This document shows, piece by piece, positions 18,786-27,200 of a stretch of DNA of 49,600 nt. Each line of letters starts with the position of its first letter. The stretch's first letter is position 1. A model generated the notes under the pieces. It saw only the letters and a list, made by a program, of their open reading frames with translations. It made no database searches and was not told where the DNA came from. Made by a program: the position numbers and the translations under genes. The stretch comes from Bacillota bacterium (lineage in GTDB: Bacteria; Bacillota; Dethiobacteria; DTU022): positions 1-49,600 of the forward strand of contig JAKPEE010000038.1 of assembly GCA_029552125.1 (NCBI GenBank). The letters run 5' to 3'.

Positions 18786-18893
18786 ATTCAAGTCAGAGGA
18801 CGCTGTAAGAGTAAGCCCATACTTTTATGTAAACAATAATAATATTGGTTAATGTTCTGGAAAGGCTTGAATCTACTCCAGTTATAAAAGTAT
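18786..18893 (+). promoter_or_regulatory. Interleaved inverted repeats in gyrA leader
   Basis: ATTCAAG (18786-18792) is complementary to CTTGAAT (18866-18872), and ATACTTTTAT (18819-18828) to ATAAAAGTAT (18884-18893). The arms alternate A-B-A'-B', so the RNA could form a pseudoknot or two mutually exclusive hairpins just before gyrA. Confidence 0.45.
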
Positions 18894-18920
18894 ACCTATG
18901 GTGAAGAAGGGATCTATTAT

Positions 18921-21338
18921 ATGCGCGATAAGGATAGAGTGGTTCCGGTCAGTATTCATGAAGAGGTTAAGACTTCATTTTTAGATTATGCCATGAGTGT
19001 CATTGTCAGCCGGGCCCTGCCTGATGTAAGGGACGGTCTAAAGCCGGTGCACCGGCGAATATTGTATGCCATGTCCGAAATGGGGTCAACCCCGGATAAA
19101 CCGTATCGCAAATCTGCTCGTATCGTCGGTGAAGTACTCGGTAAATATCACCCGCACGGCGATGTGGCCCTTTACGACACCCTGGTTAGAATGGCCCAGG
19201 ATTTTTCTACCCGCTACCCGCTGGTAGACGGACATGGCAATTTTGGTTCACTGGACGGGGATTCTCCGGCGGCGATGAGGTACACTGAAGCGCGGCTTTC
19301 CCCCATAGCCATGGAGCTTTTAACGGATTTACAGAAAGAGACGGTGGATTTTCGCCCAAATTTTGATGAAAGCCTGCAGGAACCGGTTGTCCTTCCTTCG
19401 CGCTATCCCAATCTTTTGGTTAACGGTTCAGCCGGCATTGCTGTCGGAATGGCCACCAATATTCCCCCTCATAATTTAGGCGAAGTAATTGATGCCCTGC
19501 AATATCTTATCACCAACCGGGAAGCAGATGTTCAGGATTTAATGCGTTTTATCCAGGGGCCGGATTTCCCCACCGGTGGGCTTATTGTCGGATATGAAGG
19601 CATACGCTCCGCTTATCAGACCGGGCGGGGCATTATCAAAGTTAGAGGCCGGGTCCAGCTTGAAACAAGGGAAAAGGGACGCAATCAACTGATCATTACG
19701 GAGATCCCTTTCCAGCAGAACAAAGCCAAGCTGGTTGAAAAAATTGCCGAACTGGTTAAAGAGAAAAAAATGGAAGGTGTAACCGATCTGAGGGATGAGT
19801 CCGATCGCAACGGTGTGCGTATCGTCCTGGAAATAAAGCGGGATTACCCACCCCAGGTGATCATCAACCAGCTTTATCAATTTACGCCATTGCAGCAAAC
19901 TTTCGGCATCATTATGCTGGCCCTGGTTAGCGGGCAGCCCCAGGTTTTAAACCTGAAAGAGGCCCTCGTCTACTACCTGGAGCATCAAAAAGAGGTAATT
20001 TTGCGCCGCACCAGTTATGATCTGCGACGGGCGGAGGAGAGGCTGCATATTGTGGAGGGGCTGCGCATTGCCCTCTCCCGGCTGGATGAGGTAATTGCTT
20101 TAATTCGCCGCTCCCGGGATGGGCAAAGCGCCAGGACCGGGTTAATGGAACTGCTTGGCCTGACCGAAAAACAGGCCCAGGCTATTCTGGATATGCGCCT
20201 GCAGCGCCTGACGCAACTGGAGACTTCAAAGCTCGAGCAAGAATATCGCGACCTGGTGGAGCGGATTGCTTATCTGAAGAGAATTTTAGTTGATGAAAAC
20301 CTGGTGTACAGTATTATTCGCGACGAACTGCAGGCGATTAAAGATAAGCATGCCGATGAGCGGCGCACCCAGATTGTAGACGAAATTGACGATATAGATC
20401 TGACAGATTTAATTTTGGAAGAAGATGTGGTTATTACCCTGACTGATCGCGGTTATATCAAGCGACTGCCCCTGACTACCTACCGCAGTCAACTGCGCGG
20501 CGGCAAGGGGATTGTCGGCATACAACCCCGGGAAGACGATCGGGTAGAACAATGCCACGTCGCTTCCACCCATGACAGTTTGCTTTGCTTCAGCAACCGG
20601 GGCAAGGTTTACCTGCTTAAAGTACACGAAATTCCGGAAGCTGGGCGGCAGGCCCGTGGCACGCCTCTGGTAAACCTGTTGCCTCTGGAGGAAAAAGAAT
20701 ATATTAGTACCACCATGCCGATTAAAGAATTCAGTCCCGATCATTTTCTGCTCATGGTAACTGCGCGCGGCCTGATCAAGAAGACACCCTTGAAGGATTA
20801 CAGTAATACCCGTAAAACAGGCCTGGTAGCGATTAAGCTCCCCGAGGCCGATGAGCTGATTACGGTGAAACTTACCGATGGGCGCCAGGAAATAATCATT
20901 GGGACAAATGAAGGCTATTTTGTCCGTTTCAGTGAAAAGGATGTGCGGCCCATGGGCCGGGCGGCACGAGGGGTCAAGGCCATTACTCTCCCTGGAGAAG
21001 CCACGATTGTCGGTGCCGATTTGATTAGCGGCGGCGAGGCTATTTTAATGGTCTCGGCTTTCGGCCTCGGCAAGCGTGTCCGGATAGAGGAGTTTCGCCA
21101 GCAGCGTCGCGGAGGAAAAGGGCTGATCGGCATGAAGCTGAGCAAGTCCACGGGGCCTCTGACCGGCTTTATCGTGGTGAAAAAAGAAAACGAAGAATTT
21201 ATTACCATCACCGCCAAGGGGATTGTCATCAGGCAACAGGTGCAGCAGGTACCCCTATTCAGCCGTTACGCCCGGGGGGTAACGCTGATCCGGTTGGATC
21301 AAGGAGACCGGGTGGTTGATTTAATTGGTATAATCTAG
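18921..21338 (+). CDS. gyrA: DNA gyrase subunit A
   Basis: An 805-residue GyrA, the breakage-reunion subunit. The active tyrosine is in [12 protein letters not shown]. The C-terminal wrapping domain carries the GyrA box QRRGGKG (in [14 protein letters not shown]), which marks it as gyrase and not topoisomerase IV. The quinolone-binding segment reads [17 protein letters not shown]: the position equivalent to E. coli Ser83 is valine. The following Asp87-equivalent is present. AGAAGGGAT precedes the start. A lipoprotein gene follows after 15 nt and is probably cotranscribed. Confidence 0.98.
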   Translation: MRDKDRVVPVSIHEEVKTSFLDYAMSVIVSRALPDVRDGLKPVHRRILYAMSEMGSTPDKPYRKSARIVGEVLGKYHPHGDVALYDTLVRMAQDFSTRYPLVDGHGNFGSLDGDSPAAMRYTEARLSPIAMELLTDLQKETVDFRPNFDESLQEPVVLPSRYPNLLVNGSAGIAVGMATNIPPHNLGEVIDALQYLITNREADVQDLMRFIQGPDFPTGGLIVGYEGIRSAYQTGRGIIKVRGRVQLETREKGRNQLIITEIPFQQNKAKLVEKIAELVKEKKMEGVTDLRDESDRNGVRIVLEIKRDYPPQVIINQLYQFTPLQQTFGIIMLALVSGQPQVLNLKEALVYYLEHQKEVILRRTSYDLRRAEERLHIVEGLRIALSRLDEVIALIRRSRDGQSARTGLMELLGLTEKQAQAILDMRLQRLTQLETSKLEQEYRDLVERIAYLKRILVDENLVYSIIRDELQAIKDKHADERRTQIVDEIDDIDLTDLILEEDVVITLTDRGYIKRLPLTTYRSQLRGGKGIVGIQPREDDRVEQCHVASTHDSLLCFSNRGKVYLLKVHEIPEAGRQARGTPLVNLLPLEEKEYISTTMPIKEFSPDHFLLMVTARGLIKKTPLKDYSNTRKTGLVAIKLPEADELITVKLTDGRQEIIIGTNEGYFVRFSEKDVRPMGRAARGVKAITLPGEATIVGADLISGGEAILMVSAFGLGKRVRIEEFRQQRRGGKGLIGMKLSKSTGPLTGFIVVKKENEEFITITAKGIVIRQQVQQVPLFSRYARGVTLIRLDQGDRVVDLIGII

Positions 21339-21353
21339 AACAGGAGAAGGTTA

Positions 21354-22667
21354 ATGCCTGGGAAAAAAGTTTTCATTACAGGCCTTTTAGCTGTATTATT
21401 GTTCATGCTGCTTCTTTTGGCCGCCGGTTGCGGCGGTCATGATTCATATTTTCGGGATGAACAACCAACACCTTTAAGCAGCGATGTCATAGTTATCGGG
21501 GATAGCACCGCCGCCCTGGTGGCCGCCCTGGAGGCATCACGGCATGGCGCTTCGGTTTTAGTTTTTTTTGATCAACAGCATATGGATAGCTGGCTATTTG
21601 ACGAAGGGTGCCTTGCCGCCGGGGATGATGAAGAGGCGGCCGCTTCACCAGCCGAATTGAAAGAAGCCCTCATGGCATTTGGAGGCGGGAAAGGTCAGAG
21701 CTGGCATTATAATCTTCTGGCGGAAAATACCGCTTCAGATCTGGCCTGGCTCTGCCGTGAAACCGGCCTGGAACTGGCCTTGGAATCACCTTTGCTTTCC
21801 CGCCCGGTCAATCTTTCGGTGGAACTGTTATATGAGCAGCTCTACAGCGCCGCTTTGGATGAAGGTGTGCGCTTTATGGCAGGCACAAAAGTGCTGGAGT
21901 TAATTATCGAAGATAGGAACATTGCCGCCGGAATCAGATTTAATGGAGAAAATGAGACCGTTCGCGAGGCATATGCCCCTGCAGTAATCCTGGCAGACGG
22001 CGGGATTCTAAGCCATGAGGCTCTCATGAAAAAACTGGCGCCGGCCGTCGGCGCCGCTTCCTGGCGCCGCGGACAGGTCGGCATGGGCTGGCAGGCGGCC
22101 ATGCGGGCGGGCTTAGATCTGGTGGACACCAATTTGTTTTCTTATGCCCCGGCTATCGAAGAAAACGGTTCCTGGATTAAAGCCCGGTGGCCGGCGGGAA
22201 CTCTGCTGGTGGCCGGTGATTCCCTGGTTCCTTTGGACGGGCTTACAGATCAAGAAGTGGCCCTGCAGTTGCTTAACTGCGACGGTCAATCAGGCCATCT
22301 GGTAGTAGCTGAATCCTACCTCGGATCTGATACTAATTTAAGTTGGCCACGTTTTGCCGGCATTGACGCTTTGATGAAGACTTACCATATCGATCTGCCT
22401 TCTCTCAGGCTGTGGTATCTTCAGCCCTGGGATTATTTTTACGGTATTCCAGTAAAAGCCGTGGCGGAATATTGCCTGGGGGGGATTGCTGTTAACCAGG
22501 ATGGAGAAGCACTGCGCCGCGGAGAAAGGGTTCAGGGGCTCTATGCCGTCGGTGAAATAGCCGGTGGCCTCCATGGGGAGGGCTTGATGCCCGGCGCGGC
22601 TTTTAGCGAAGCGGTAGTCTGGGGACGCATTGTCGGCCGCAATGCCGCGGAACTGGCCCAGCGCTAG
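21354..22667 (+). CDS. Lipoprotein with degenerate FAD-oxidoreductase fold
   Basis: A 437-residue predicted lipoprotein: a hydrophobic signal at 6-24 ends in the lipobox LAAGC (C26). The rest resembles fumarate-reductase/UrdA-type flavoproteins: a Rossmann start (VIVIGDSTAALVAALEAS), a central ILADGG strand, GGIAVNQDG, and a C-terminal GLYAVGEIAGGLHGEG. Key positions are changed: the dinucleotide motif GxGxxG is GDSTAA, and the C-terminal stretch that normally carries R-x-GGN is GLMPGAA. FAD binding and catalysis may thus be weakened or lost. It follows gyrA by 15 nt with AGGAGAAGG as binding site. It should sit on the outer face of the membrane. Substrate is unknown. Confidence 0.75.
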   Translation: MPGKKVFITGLLAVLLFMLLLLAAGCGGHDSYFRDEQPTPLSSDVIVIGDSTAALVAALEASRHGASVLVFFDQQHMDSWLFDEGCLAAGDDEEAAASPAELKEALMAFGGGKGQSWHYNLLAENTASDLAWLCRETGLELALESPLLSRPVNLSVELLYEQLYSAALDEGVRFMAGTKVLELIIEDRNIAAGIRFNGENETVREAYAPAVILADGGILSHEALMKKLAPAVGAASWRRGQVGMGWQAAMRAGLDLVDTNLFSYAPAIEENGSWIKARWPAGTLLVAGDSLVPLDGLTDQEVALQLLNCDGQSGHLVVAESYLGSDTNLSWPRFAGIDALMKTYHIDLPSLRLWYLQPWDYFYGIPVKAVAEYCLGGIAVNQDGEALRRGERVQGLYAVGEIAGGLHGEGLMPGAAFSEAVVWGRIVGRNAAELAQR

Positions 22668-22707
22668 TCTCCGGCTTGCGGGGCGCAAGAGGTAGGGGAG
22701 GTTTTCG

Positions 22708-24204
22708 ATGAACAGACCAAGAAAAGTGGGAATTACGGACACATCGCTACGTGACGCCCACCAGTCTTTACTGGCAACAAGAATGCGTCTGGAAGATATG
22801 CTCTCTATTGCGGAGTTGATGGACCAGGTCGGGTACTATTCTCTGGAAGTATGGGGCGGCGCTACTTTTGATACATGTATGCGCTACCTGGATGAAGATC
22901 CGTGGGAAAGGCTGCGGCGGCTGCGTAAAGTATTTAAAAAGACCCGGCTGCAAATGCTATTGCGCGGCCAAAATCTTGTCGGCTACCGCCATTACCCCGA
23001 CGATGTAGTAGCGGAGTTTATTAAAAAGGCGGTGGCCAATGGAATTGATATTATCCGTGTATTTGACGCCTTAAACGATGTGCGCAACATGGAGCTGGCG
23101 ATCAAATGCACCAGGGCGGAAGGAGCGCATGCCCAGGCCACGATTTGCTATACCATCAGCCCCCTGCACAATATTGAACACTTTGTGGATCTGGGATTAA
23201 AACTTAAAGACCTGGGCGCAGATTCCATAGCGATCAAAGATATGGCCGGACTTATATCTCCGTATGACGCATACGAAATAGTCGGCCGTTTAAAAGAAAA
23301 GGTTGGCTTACCGGTGCAGATGCATTGCCACTACACCAGCGGTATGGCCTCCATGGCCTATCTTAAAGCTATTGAGGCCGGTTGCGATGTTATAGATACA
23401 GCCAGTGCCGCCCTGGCCATGGGCACGAGCCAGCCCGCCACTGACAGCATGGTGGCTGCTTTGCAAGGCACAATTTATGATACCGGATTGAACCTGGAAT
23501 TGCTGGCCCAAATCAGCCAGCATTTTAAAGAGGTCAGCAAGAAGTTTCATATTTCCCGGGAAATATCCGGAGTAGACACCAATGTCCTCAGCTACCAGAT
23601 TCCTGGAGGCATGATATCCAATCTTGCTTCCCAACTGGCAGAGCAGAAAGCATCACACCTGATCGATAAAGTGCTGGCCGAAGTGCCCCGGGTACGCAAG
23701 GAACTGGGCTATCCGCCCCTGGTTACACCCAGCAGCCAGATCGTGGGAACCCAGGCCGTGGTCAATGTTTTGCTGGGGGAACGCTATAAGGTGGTATCAA
23801 CAGAGATTAAAAATTATCTGCGCGGCCTCTATGGCCGCCCTCCCGGCCAGATCGATCAGGCCGTGATGGCTAAAGTACTTGGAGATGAAAAGCCGGTTAC
23901 TGTCCGCCCTGCTGATCTGCTTAAGCCGCGATTGGAAGAAGCGCGCCGGGAGATTGCCGATTTAATTGAGCAGGAAGAAGATGTTTTGTCCTATATTATT
24001 TTTCCCAACGTGGCCCTGGATTTCTTTAAGCGGCGCAAAGGGCTTCTGCCGCCTCTGCCCCGCGATGAGGAACCGGGGCATGCTTCTTTGCCGGCTGAGA
24101 AAGCGCCCGCCAAAAGTGACGCTCTAGAGCTGGAGGCGCTGGCGCAGGTAGATCTATCTTTAATCTGGCAGGACGATAGAAATGTGGCTTACCCCGTTTC
24201 TTGA
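22708..24204 (+). CDS. Pyruvate carboxylase subunit B / oxaloacetate decarboxylase alpha-type carboxyltransferase
   Basis: A 498-residue carboxyltransferase subunit. The HMGL-like barrel (about 5-270) shows TDTSLRDAHQSLLATR (residues 10-25), the carboxylated-lysine motif IAIKDMAGL (K177) and the metal ligands HCH (H206, H208). The conserved carboxylase domain follows to about residue 450. Unlike many homologues there is no C-terminal biotin-lysine motif (M-K-M), so the biotin carrier must be a separate protein. The call cannot separate pyruvate carboxylase B, oxaloacetate decarboxylase alpha and transcarboxylase 5S. GGGGAGG lies upstream. A perfect Noc palindrome lies within it at 23550-23565. 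Confidence 0.88.
   Translation: MNRPRKVGITDTSLRDAHQSLLATRMRLEDMLSIAELMDQVGYYSLEVWGGATFDTCMRYLDEDPWERLRRLRKVFKKTRLQMLLRGQNLVGYRHYPDDVVAEFIKKAVANGIDIIRVFDALNDVRNMELAIKCTRAEGAHAQATICYTISPLHNIEHFVDLGLKLKDLGADSIAIKDMAGLISPYDAYEIVGRLKEKVGLPVQMHCHYTSGMASMAYLKAIEAGCDVIDTASAALAMGTSQPATDSMVAALQGTIYDTGLNLELLAQISQHFKEVSKKFHISREISGVDTNVLSYQIPGGMISNLASQLAEQKASHLIDKVLAEVPRVRKELGYPPLVTPSSQIVGTQAVVNVLLGERYKVVSTEIKNYLRGLYGRPPGQIDQAVMAKVLGDEKPVTVRPADLLKPRLEEARREIADLIEQEEDVLSYIIFPNVALDFFKRRKGLLPPLPRDEEPGHASLPAEKAPAKSDALELEALAQVDLSLIWQDDRNVAYPVS
23550..23565. promoter_or_regulatory. Noc-binding-site palindrome inside the carboxylase gene
   Basis: TATTTCCCGGGAAATA matches the Bacillus Noc-binding consensus at all positions, and the palindrome extends one base further on each side (23549-23566). 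It encodes His-Ile-Ser-Arg-Glu-Ile-Ser, so it is embedded in the reading frame. Binding is predicted from the consensus and from the Noc encoded at 6555-7388. Confidence 0.75.
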
Positions 24205-24207
24205 TGA

Positions 24208-24236
24208 TTGACACTGCCCCGGGAGCAGGATATAAT
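24208..24236 (+). promoter_or_regulatory. Consensus sigma-A promoter of ilv-leu operon
   Basis: TTGACA (24208-24213), a 17-nt spacer and TATAAT (24231-24236) form a perfect consensus promoter starting 4 nt after the preceding stop codon. It would produce an approximately 340-nt leader that contains the T-box. Confidence 0.9.
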
Positions 24237-24287
24237 ATTAAGCAATATTTTTGTAGTAAGTATATGAGCATAAAAGCAATTAAGTAT

Positions 24288-24537
24288 ACAAGCAATGAAG
24301 GGCAGGAGTAAGCAGTTTTTCCTTGACAGAGAGCCGGAATCTGCTGTAACCCGGTAAGGAATGCTGCTGAAGCTCGGCCATGAGCTGCCCGTCTGAACTT
24401 CAAGTAGGACGGGCCGGTAGCTGCCGTTAACGAGCCAGAGAAGCCGTGTAACTCTAAGTAATGCTGGTATGAGGAAAAAGGGTGGTACCGCGGAGGAGAT
24501 CCCTTCGTCCCTTTGGGCGAGGGGTCTTTTTTTAAAT
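24288..24537 (+). ncRNA. T-box riboswitch, probably tRNA-Leu responsive
   Basis: The T-box sequence AGGGTGGTACCGCGG is at 24479-24493 with the tRNA-end-pairing bulge TGGT. It is followed by a terminator hairpin (GATCCCTTCGTCC with GGGCGAGGGGTC) and seven T residues (24498-24537). Stem I begins near 24301 with the AGTA S-turn (24307-24310). On the opposite side GAA-G-CTC-G (24369-24376) aligns with the specifier loop of known T-boxes and gives CTC, a leucine codon, at 24373-24375. Uncharged tRNA would favour read-through into ilvE. The amino-acid assignment is inferred; the T-box itself is certain. Confidence 0.93.
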
Positions 24538-24584
24538 ATATTTTTCCAGCGGGGAAATCTTAGAATTAGGGAAGGAGAGCAGTT

Positions 24585-25460
24585 ATGAGTAGAATTATTT
24601 TTATGGACGGAGAGTTGGTTCCTGAGGAGAAGGCGGTCATTTCAGTATTTGATCACGGTTTTTTATATGGTGACGGAGTATTTGAGGGAATTCGTGCTTA
24701 CAACGGGCGGGTTTTTAAACTGATTGAGCATGTGGACCGCCTGTACGAGTCAGCCCACTCGATTATGCTTCCCATTCCTTATAGCCGGGCGGAAATGGTT
24801 GAGGCGGTTGTCAAAACGGTAAATGCCAACGGGCTAAAGGATGCTTATATCCGCCTTGTAGTCTCACGGGGTGTGGGCGATCTGGGGCTGGATCCGCGAA
24901 AGTGCAAAGCCAGCCGTGTAATCATTATTGCCGATAAAATTGTTCTTTATCCCGAAGAACTTTATGAAAAAGGGCTTTCCGTAATTACAGTAGCGACTCG
25001 CCGCAATGTGGCTGAGGCTCTGGATCCGAAAATTAAATCGCTTAACTACTTAAACAATATTTTAGTGAAGATTGAAGCAAATCGTGCCGGGGTCATGGAA
25101 GCTTTAATGTTAACCGCGAACGGTTATGTCAGTGAAGGTTCCGGAGATAATGTATTCATTTATCGCAAAGGCACCCTGTTTACTCCCCCGCCGTATCTGG
25201 GAATCCTGGAAGGGGTTACCCGGGCCGCGATTATAGAGCTGGCCCGGGCGGATGGAATCGAGGTGCTGGAGCAACCCTTTACCCGTCATGATGTCTACGT
25301 GGCCGATGAGTGCTTCCTTACCGGCACAGCGGCAGAGGTAATTCCGGTAATTGAAGTGGATGGCCGCACTATCGGTTCAGGAACTCCAGGTCCGGTAACT
25401 CGCCGTTTAATTAAGCTTTTCCGAGACCTGACTTGCACGGAGGGTGTGCCTCTGGGTTAG
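24585..25460 (+). CDS. ilvE: Branched-chain amino acid aminotransferase
   Basis: A 291-residue class IV aminotransferase. It transfers amino groups between glutamate and the keto acids of Val, Leu and Ile. The PLP lysine is K151 in IKSLNYLNNI; other class IV signatures are DHGFLYGDGVFEGIR (23-37) and the phosphate-binding GYVSEGSGDNVF and LEGVTR. D-amino acid transaminase belongs to the same fold, but first place in a T-box-controlled ilv-leu operon supports IlvE. GGAAGGAGA lies upstream of the start. Confidence 0.93.
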   Translation: MSRIIFMDGELVPEEKAVISVFDHGFLYGDGVFEGIRAYNGRVFKLIEHVDRLYESAHSIMLPIPYSRAEMVEAVVKTVNANGLKDAYIRLVVSRGVGDLGLDPRKCKASRVIIIADKIVLYPEELYEKGLSVITVATRRNVAEALDPKIKSLNYLNNILVKIEANRAGVMEALMLTANGYVSEGSGDNVFIYRKGTLFTPPPYLGILEGVTRAAIIELARADGIEVLEQPFTRHDVYVADECFLTGTAAEVIPVIEVDGRTIGSGTPGPVTRRLIKLFRDLTCTEGVPLG

Positions 25461-25512
25461 CGGTTTAGGAGGCCTGCTCTTAGAAATAGTGACAGTATGA
25501 GGAGGAGAAAAA

Positions 25513-27198
25513 ATGCGCAGCCATAAAGTTACTAAAGGCCTGGAGAGGGCCCCCCATCGCTCTCTTTTTTGGGCTTCGGGCTTTCACCCGGTCGAGTTGG
25601 ATCAGCCTCTGGTGGGCATTGTTAATTCGGCCAATGAAATTGTGCCCGGCCATGTTCACCTGAATGTTGTAGCCGAAGCGGCAAAAGCAGGCGTGCGCAT
25701 GGGTGGTGGTACACCGATCGAATTTTCAACCATTGGTATCTGTGACGGGATTGCCATGAATCACAAGGGGATGCATTATTCACTGGCCAGCCGTGAACTT
25801 GTGGCAGACAGCATTGAGGCTATGGCCGAAGCACACTGTTTCGATGCCCTTATCCTGATAACCAATTGCGACAAAATTACTCCCGGCATGCTCATGGCAG
25901 CGGCGCGGCTGGACATCCCTGCTGTTCTGCTTAGCGGCGGGCCCATGCTGGCCGGCGAACATCGTGGCAAAAAAATTGATTTAAACAGCCTTTTTGAGGG
26001 TGTGGGGGCGGTTCGCAGCGGTAATCTCTCGGAAGAAGAGCTTGAGGAAATTGTGCTTAAGGCTTGCCCGGGTTGCGGTTCCTGCGCCGGTATGTTTACT
26101 GCTAATTCGATGAACTGCATCGCTGAAGCCCTGGGTCTGGCTTTACCTGGAAACGGGACTATCCCTGCTGTTAGCGCGGCCAGGCTTCGCCTGGCTAAGG
26201 AAGCAGGGATGCGGGTAATGGCCATGCTCAAAGAGGGGATTACCGTAAGCGATATCCTTACCCGCGCTTCGTTTATAAATGCCCTTACTGTGGATATGGC
26301 GTTGGGCTGCTCAACCAACACGGTGCTGCACCTGCTGGCCGTGGCCAACGAACTACAACTAGACCTGGATTTAAATTTAATTAATGAAATTAGCCGCCGC
26401 ACGCCACAGTTGTGCCTGCTCAGCCCTGCGGGAACAGACCGTATTGAAGATTTAGACCGGGCTGGCGGCATACCGGCGGTGATGAAAGAGCTAGCCGGCG
26501 CCGGCCTGCTGGATACGGATCTTCTTACGGTAACCGGCTTTAAGATCAAAAGAAACCTCGCCCTGGCGGCAGAGCCTGACCGGGCAGTAATTCGTTCTGT
26601 GGCCGAGCCATACCGCCCTGAAGGCGGCCTGGCTGTCCTTTTCGGTAACCTTGCGCCTGAAGGGGGCGTGGTTAAGCAGGGAGCTGTATCACCCAATATG
26701 CAGGTATTTAAAGGAACAGCCCGTGTTTTTGATACCGAGGACAGCGCTGTCGCGGCGATACATCAAGGCCAGATTAAGCCAGGCCAGGTTATCGTCATCC
26801 GTTATGAAGGGCCGCGGGGCGGACCGGGCATGCGGGAAATGCTGGCCCCAACCGCCGCCGTAGTCGGTGCGGGCTTGGGGGAGAGTGTGGCCCTGATTAC
26901 CGATGGCCGCTTTTCAGGAGCGACGCGGGGTGCCTGCATCGGCCATGTTTCTCCCGAGGCTGCCGCCGGCGGTCCTATCGCCCTGGTAGAGGAAGGGGAT
27001 CAAATCAGCATCAATATTCCTGATCACCGGCTGGATTTGCTTGTTTCTGACGAAGAACTAAAGCGCCGCCGGGAAAAATGGCGTCCTGCAGAACCTAAAA
27101 TCAACCGTGGCTACCTGAAACGTTACGCTGCCATGGTTACTTCAGCCTCTTGCGGTGCAGTGCTGGAGCCGGAAGCGAAGGCAGGTGCAAAGGCGTGA
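25513..27198 (+). CDS. ilvD: Dihydroxy-acid dehydratase
   Basis: A 561-residue IlvD, which dehydrates dihydroxy-isovalerate and dihydroxy-methylvalerate to the keto acids for Val, Leu and Ile. Iron-sulfur and substrate motifs are present: [13 protein letters not shown] (Cys near residue 119) and [17 protein letters not shown] (Cys near 190), and the C-terminal [11 protein letters not shown]. Length is usual. GAGGAGGAG precedes the start. It ends 2 nt before ilvB. Confidence 0.97.
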   Translation: MRSHKVTKGLERAPHRSLFWASGFHPVELDQPLVGIVNSANEIVPGHVHLNVVAEAAKAGVRMGGGTPIEFSTIGICDGIAMNHKGMHYSLASRELVADSIEAMAEAHCFDALILITNCDKITPGMLMAAARLDIPAVLLSGGPMLAGEHRGKKIDLNSLFEGVGAVRSGNLSEEELEEIVLKACPGCGSCAGMFTANSMNCIAEALGLALPGNGTIPAVSAARLRLAKEAGMRVMAMLKEGITVSDILTRASFINALTVDMALGCSTNTVLHLLAVANELQLDLDLNLINEISRRTPQLCLLSPAGTDRIEDLDRAGGIPAVMKELAGAGLLDTDLLTVTGFKIKRNLALAAEPDRAVIRSVAEPYRPEGGLAVLFGNLAPEGGVVKQGAVSPNMQVFKGTARVFDTEDSAVAAIHQGQIKPGQVIVIRYEGPRGGPGMREMLAPTAAVVGAGLGESVALITDGRFSGATRGACIGHVSPEAAAGGPIALVEEGDQISINIPDHRLDLLVSDEELKRRREKWRPAEPKINRGYLKRYAAMVTSASCGAVLEPEAKAGAKA

Positions 27199-27200
27199 AG

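Larger units (their letters stand above)
18570..18920. other. gyrB-gyrA gap with structured leader
   Basis: This 351-nt stretch holds the gyrB terminator (18621-18660) and, in the last 140 nt, two interleaved inverted repeats described separately. I see no coding sequence; a promoter for gyrA is expected but I could not place one with confidence. Confidence 0.5.
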
